Source: Dehalococcoidales bacterium (GTDB lineage Bacteria > Chloroflexota > Dehalococcoidia > Dehalococcoidales > UBA2162). From it: 9,505 bases of DNA. The stretch lies in contig CP070645.1 in NCBI GenBank assembly GCA_020354275.1, forward strand, positions 1,239,096-1,248,600, written 5' to 3'. Below, one piece after another: positions 6,786-9,505 of the stretch. The stretch's first letter is position 1; each line of letters starts with the position of its first letter. The notes under the pieces are model-generated. The model searched no databases. It had not been told where the DNA came from and saw only the letters and a program-made list of their open reading frames with translations. The position numbers and the translations under genes are program-made.

Positions 6786-7607
6786 CTACTCCGTTGGCAT
6801 TTCAATCGCTTCTTCTGCTTCTGGTGGTAGCACAATGGAAACTGGCTGGTTGTAGTTATAGGATAGGAAGACCATGGTTATTTCCACTGCCGATGGACCT
6901 GGCGAATCAGCGGGTAGTTCTGTAGCTATATCTATCTCTGCCTTCATTAAATAATATGTGTCCTTAGCAACCCATTGCTTTATGGAGAAGTTAAGGAATA
7001 CCTCCTGAAGGTATTCTTCGGTGACATCAGGTGCTTCTTGAAATATCAATTGATTATATTGTTGCCAGAGCTGCCGTAAATCTGGGTTGACCTCTAGGAC
7101 ATAACAGTCTATATCATCCACCTTCTCGTTACCTATAACCTCCACCCTTGCTGTTTCGATGAGTTCTATTTGAGCTCGTACCAATCCCATTTGTTGCGAT
7201 TCCCACCATTCCTCCGTGGCCTCCTCTTTCATCCACGTGGTCTCCTCTCCTGATAACTTCGGCTTTGTATACAGCATGCCATTTACACAATATTGCTCAC
7301 CTCCCCACGTCACTTCAGATTGTCCAGTCTCTACTATCTCCTCAATAGTTGTGTCGTATCTCATCTGTCTATTCTCAACATCTACAGCGCCATTGCTGCC
7401 GAATGTATAAGTTGTTTCAGACACCCCTTCCTCATCCTCGAAGGTTATATCAATGGTCTCATCCACATCAAACTGGTATGTTCTTATTTCATCGAAGGAC
7501 TCTATTACGCCGTCTACTATCTCTTGCGCTGAGGGTTCTTTCGTACATGTAGTGAGTAGAAGAACCATAACCAACACCAGAGACATAGTTAATATCCTCT
7601 TCCACAT
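6786..7607 (-). CDS. Predicted lipoprotein, LppX/LolA-like fold candidate
   Basis: This 273-residue secreted protein begins with MWKRILTMSL and a hydrophobic stretch ending LLLTTC. Cys21 is the probable lipidation site, followed by a charged linker (TKEPSAQEI). The lipobox has Thr at -1 where Gly, Ala or Ser is usual. The mature part is acidic and predicted to be rich in beta strand, with DEIRTYQFDVDE near the start, a central Glu/Trp-rich stretch (TWMKEEATEEWWESQQ), and the ending YNYNQPVSIVLPPEAEEA. That ending resembles the pattern near the C-terminus of LppX/LolA-like lipoproteins. The start at ATG 7607 has an excellent ribosome site (AGGGAGG, 7614-7620). It is transcribed from a perfect promoter at 7785-7813 with a leader of about 170 bases. 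It looks more AT-rich than the fdh and sel genes. The precise substrate is unknown; the fold assignment is tentative. Confidence 0.85.
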   Translation of the reverse strand: MWKRILTMSLVLVMVLLLTTCTKEPSAQEIVDGVIESFDEIRTYQFDVDETIDITFEDEEGVSETTYTFGSNGAVDVENRQMRYDTTIEEIVETGQSEVTWGGEQYCVNGMLYTKPKLSGEETTWMKEEATEEWWESQQMGLVRAQIELIETARVEVIGNEKVDDIDCYVLEVNPDLRQLWQQYNQLIFQEAPDVTEEYLQEVFLNFSIKQWVAKDTYYLMKAEIDIATELPADSPGPSAVEITMVFLSYNYNQPVSIVLPPEAEEAIEMPTE

Positions 7608-7613
7608 TTTAAA

Positions 7614-7620
7614 CCTCCCT
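7614..7620 (-). promoter_or_regulatory. Strong ribosome binding site of the lipoprotein gene
   Basis: On the - strand AGGGAGG ends six bases before ATG 7607, an almost full match to the anti-Shine-Dalgarno sequence. It fixes the start. Confidence 0.85.
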
Positions 7621-7986
7621 CGCTAGAATGTTAGCAAACTAAAAAGGCCACCAATCACCACTTAAAAGCAGTAGAAATAGTGCCCTTTTCCTTACCACAC
7701 CTCCTCACCTAAACTTCAGGTTAAGGAAGTTGGAGTTTGGTATTCAGTTACATGAAGTTATTCTTATACGATATGCAATGAAAAATTATATTCCTCGTAT
7801 ATGGTATTGTCAAGCTAAAAGAGCGTTGTATTGACGCAGTTGGGGGATAATCTTGAATGATATAAGATAAGTCTGGCTCTTTATATGATTCCTATCGGCT
7901 TAAGCGTATAATGTGAAGTAAATCAATACCACGTTTGGTTAAGAGACTAATGAATGTATGTCGGAACGTATAAGGGGTTTTAACAT
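7621..7986. other. AT-rich non-coding gap upstream of the lipoprotein
   Basis: These roughly 370 bases hold the lipoprotein leader and promoter, then about 170 bases without a recognisable gene. In the leader, ACCT and AGGT arms around 7704-7720 could form a small hairpin next to a purine-rich AGGTGAGGAGG on the - strand. The hexamer CGTATA occurs four times (7765-7770 on -, 7796-7801, 7905-7910 and 7967-7972 on +). An isolated TATAAT at 7907-7912 on the + strand has no good -35 and no gene downstream. Confidence 0.6.
7785..7813 (-). promoter_or_regulatory. Perfect sigma70-type promoter of the lipoprotein gene
   Basis: Read on the - strand, TTGACA (7813-7808) and TATAAT (7790-7785) are separated by exactly 17 bases, matching all 12 consensus positions. 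Transcription should begin near 7778, leaving a leader of about 170 bases before ATG 7607. A CGTATA motif lies inside the spacer (7796-7801). Confidence 0.85.
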
Positions 7987-8238
7987 TCAGGCATTGGCCA
8001 GAGCCCACAGAATCCCGCCAGCCACCCCCACCAGTCCCCATACTAGCGGTAGCCCGGAGAGAATGGCTATCCCGCTGAACAGCATGGAGACGACCACAAA
8101 CAAGCCGGCGGCGATATCAGACCTGGTGCTGGGGCGCGTCATCCGGGGGCGGTATCTCCCCGGCGGCCATAACATCACGGTGCGGTAAATAAAATAGACG
8201 GCTATTAATATGGCGATTATACCAGCAGCTAGATTCAT
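7987..8238 (-). CDS. Small integral membrane protein of unknown function
   Basis: This 83-residue protein has a first membrane helix (about 2-24, LAAGIIAILIAVYFIYRTVM) and a short basic, proline-rich loop (PPGRYRPRMTRPSTRSD). Two further hydrophobic segments follow (about 42-62 and 64-81, the last Gly-rich). The basic loop would be cytoplasmic by the positive-inside rule. The start is ATG 8238, with a weak GGATAG four bases upstream. A TATAAT lies at 8257-8252 on the same strand, so the transcript may be nearly leaderless. It lies 135 bases downstream of the selB stop on the same strand and could also be read from that transcript. I do not recognise a family and infer no role in selenium metabolism. 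Confidence 0.65.
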   Translation of the reverse strand: MNLAAGIIAILIAVYFIYRTVMLWPPGRYRPRMTRPSTRSDIAAGLFVVVSMLFSGIAILSGLPLVWGLVGVAGGILWALANA

Positions 8239-8276
8239 TCTATCCGTTTCTATTATAAATATCAGACCGGGTTAAT

Positions 8277-8288
8277 TGTACGGGTACA
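8277..8288. repeat. 12-bp palindrome upstream of the small membrane protein
   Basis: TGTAC and GTACA are perfect arms around GG. The site overlaps the place expected for a -35 element relative to TATAAT at 8257-8252 (- strand), so it may be an operator. No regulator is visible in the window. Confidence 0.45.
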
Positions 8289-8326
8289 CCAGTAAATCAC
8301 AGTATGGCTGAAAGGTCAAGAGTAAC

Positions 8327-8375
8327 AGGCAGTACTAATACATTATGTAAAGGATTTTACCGTTATCTACTGCCT
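8327..8375. repeat. Inverted repeat at the selB stop
   Basis: AGGCAGTA (8327-8334) and TACTGCCT (8368-8375) are perfect 8-base arms, the latter overlapping the selB stop codon (8374-8376). A second hairpin, GTAAA-GGAT-TTTAC (8347-8360), nests inside. The transcript could fold into a branched structure just after selB. It lacks a following U-tract, so it is not a canonical terminator, though it could protect or end the mRNA. Confidence 0.5.
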
Positions 8376-9505
8376 AGTACAAGACACGCTGGTCGCCGAC
8401 ACGGCGTGTTACCTTCCTGGCGTCCAGATACTCCATCAGGGCCTGGGCATATTTACGGCTGGTCTGGAACAAATCACGCACCTCGGCCAGGGTCACCTGA
8501 CCGTTATCCTGGATATGCTTTTTAATCCCGGCCACCATCTCACCATAGGCGGCAGCGGAAAAGACCACATCGTCACTTACCTTAACCACCTGCTGCTGCT
8601 CGATAAGCCAGTTGAGCAGATCGGGCCCGGGGATGCGGTCACCGGGGGGGGCATAGGGATTCTGGTTTATGGATTTCAGAAAGGCGGCGACCTCCTCCTG
8701 CTGGGCCTGAGTTAAGGTTACCTGATGCGAGGGCAGACGCACCACTGTACCTTCCTCAAGGAGAACATGGCGGTCAACAAGCCCCTGCCAGATGGCAGTA
8801 GCATGCCTGCCCAGCCTCAAGCGGTTGCCCAGTTCCGCCTTGGACATGCCGGAACGGGAGGGGTAGCGGCGGTGATAGTCCTGTAATATGGCAGCTGCCT
8901 GCTCAGTTAAACGCTCCCAGCCATTTGATGTGTAGAGAAGACGGTGCTCTCCCTGGCCAATACCGACTATCTGGCCCTGCTCGATGAGGGATTCAATCAG
9001 CGGCCTTACCTCTCTTTCAGGCAGGTTACACTCCACTAGGAGAGCCGGCATCTCCAAAGGCTGCTTCGTCTCCAGCACGGCGGTGATAATCTCCTCAGCA
9101 GTACCTGCCTCCTTGGATTGCAAACCCTGAATGACCTGCGGGCGGAAACGGCGGAGTCTGCGCTTATCCAGGGCAACTACTTTACCGCCACCCAGCGTCA
9201 CCTGGGTAGAACGGATAATAAAGTAATCGTCCTTGACCACCGCCACCGGACTATCCAGCACCAGCTGCGCCCAGGTAGCCTCCCCGGGGGGGAGTTTTTC
9301 CGCTTCCAGAAAGCGGACTTTAGCCATCGTCTCGGCAGCACCGGTATGAAAGCTGACTGTGGCATTGTGCGGCAAGGCGCGGGAAAGATAGGGAAGGAGA
9401 CTGAGACGCACGCTCAGCATACTGGCCGGCACCAACCAGCCCGGCCGGGTAAGCACATCGCCACGCTGCAACTGAGAGGTGGTGATGCCAACCAGATTGA
9501 CGGCC
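8374..9505 (-). CDS. selB: Selenocysteine-specific elongation factor SelB, C-terminal part (5' partial)
   Basis: SelB brings selenocysteinyl-tRNA to the ribosome at UGA codons marked by a SECIS hairpin. The frame is open to the window edge; the first visible residues, AVNLVGITTSQLQRGDVLTR, belong to the end of the EF-Tu-like second domain. They are followed by the third domain, ending VTLGGGKVVAL. The rest (about 260 residues) is the winged-helix tail, four modules in the family, including ILQDYHRRYPSRSGMSKAELGNRL-like and VTLAEVRDLFQTSRKYAQALMEYLD segments. The last modules bind SECIS RNA, and the ending RKVTRRVGDQRVLY is typical. About 376 residues are visible, against about 610-640 usual, so the GTPase domain (about 240 residues) lies beyond 9505. 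It is convergent with the tRNA-Sec gene, and its substrate mRNA is the FDH gene at the other end of the window. Confidence 0.95.
   Translation of the reverse strand, partial: AVNLVGITTSQLQRGDVLTRPGWLVPASMLSVRLSLLPYLSRALPHNATVSFHTGAAETMAKVRFLEAEKLPPGEATWAQLVLDSPVAVVKDDYFIIRSTQVTLGGGKVVALDKRRLRRFRPQVIQGLQSKEAGTAEEIITAVLETKQPLEMPALLVECNLPEREVRPLIESLIEQGQIVGIGQGEHRLLYTSNGWERLTEQAAAILQDYHRRYPSRSGMSKAELGNRLRLGRHATAIWQGLVDRHVLLEEGTVVRLPSHQVTLTQAQQEEVAAFLKSINQNPYAPPGDRIPGPDLLNWLIEQQQVVKVSDDVVFSAAAYGEMVAGIKKHIQDNGQVTLAEVRDLFQTSRKYAQALMEYLDARKVTRRVGDQRVLY

Noticed and set aside
7831..7866. + strand promoter from TTGACG (7831) with GATAAT (7846) or TATAAG (7861)
   Set aside because: Spacings of 9 and 24 bases are wrong and no + strand gene follows.
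7907..7912. TATAAT on the + strand as the start of a small RNA
   Set aside because: No acceptable -35 at 16-18 bases and no terminator-like structure downstream; it cannot be supported from sequence alone.
1..9505. CRISPR arrays, transposases, integrases or toxin-antitoxin pairs
   Set aside because: No regularly spaced repeats and no such protein motifs were seen on either strand.

Overview
The window reads as one selenocysteine-centred respiratory locus of an anaerobic bacterium. It opens inside a selenocysteine-containing, quinone-linked formate dehydrogenase of the FDH-N type and closes inside selB, the dedicated selenocysteine elongation factor, with the selenocysteine tRNA between them. 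Base composition is moderate (about 50% GC by eye), with frequent TTG starts and a TatA/TatC export system. The style of the FDH, Tat and short lipoprotein genes recalls Chloroflexota (Dehalococcoidia-like), but that is a weak inference; other anaerobes with FDH-N are possible.

Region 1 (1-4925, + strand) is a tight operon. It holds the catalytic subunit (5' end outside the window, in-frame UGA at 80-82 followed at once by a bacterial SECIS hairpin), the four-cluster Fe-S subunit with its C-terminal membrane anchor, the cytochrome b subunit, and the maturation factor FdhE. Region 2 (5018-6354, + strand) is a tatA-tatC pair behind its own near-consensus promoter; Tat is the route by which the folded FDH alpha/beta dimer is normally exported. 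Region 3 (6426-6565, + strand) is the selenocysteine tRNA with anticodon UCA and a plausible promoter directly in front of it.

Region 4 (about 6570-8374) separates the tRNA from selB and looks less conserved. It contains a possible zinc-ribbon remnant on the - strand that runs antisense into the tRNA, a - strand lipoprotein with a perfect-consensus promoter and a long leader, an AT-rich gap of about 380 bases with repeated CGTATA motifs, and a small - strand membrane protein. Region 5 (8374 to the end, - strand) is the C-terminal part of selB, comprising the end of the EF-Tu-like core and the winged-helix tail that binds SECIS RNA.

Functionally, selB and the tRNA decode the UGA in the FDH gene, FdhE supports cofactor maturation, TatA/TatC exports the enzyme, and the beta and gamma subunits carry electrons from formate to the menaquinone pool. 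I see no clearly undescribed system. The most useful second looks are the SECIS/UGA gene model, the tRNA details, the tRNA-selB interval and the control region near 7760-7970.
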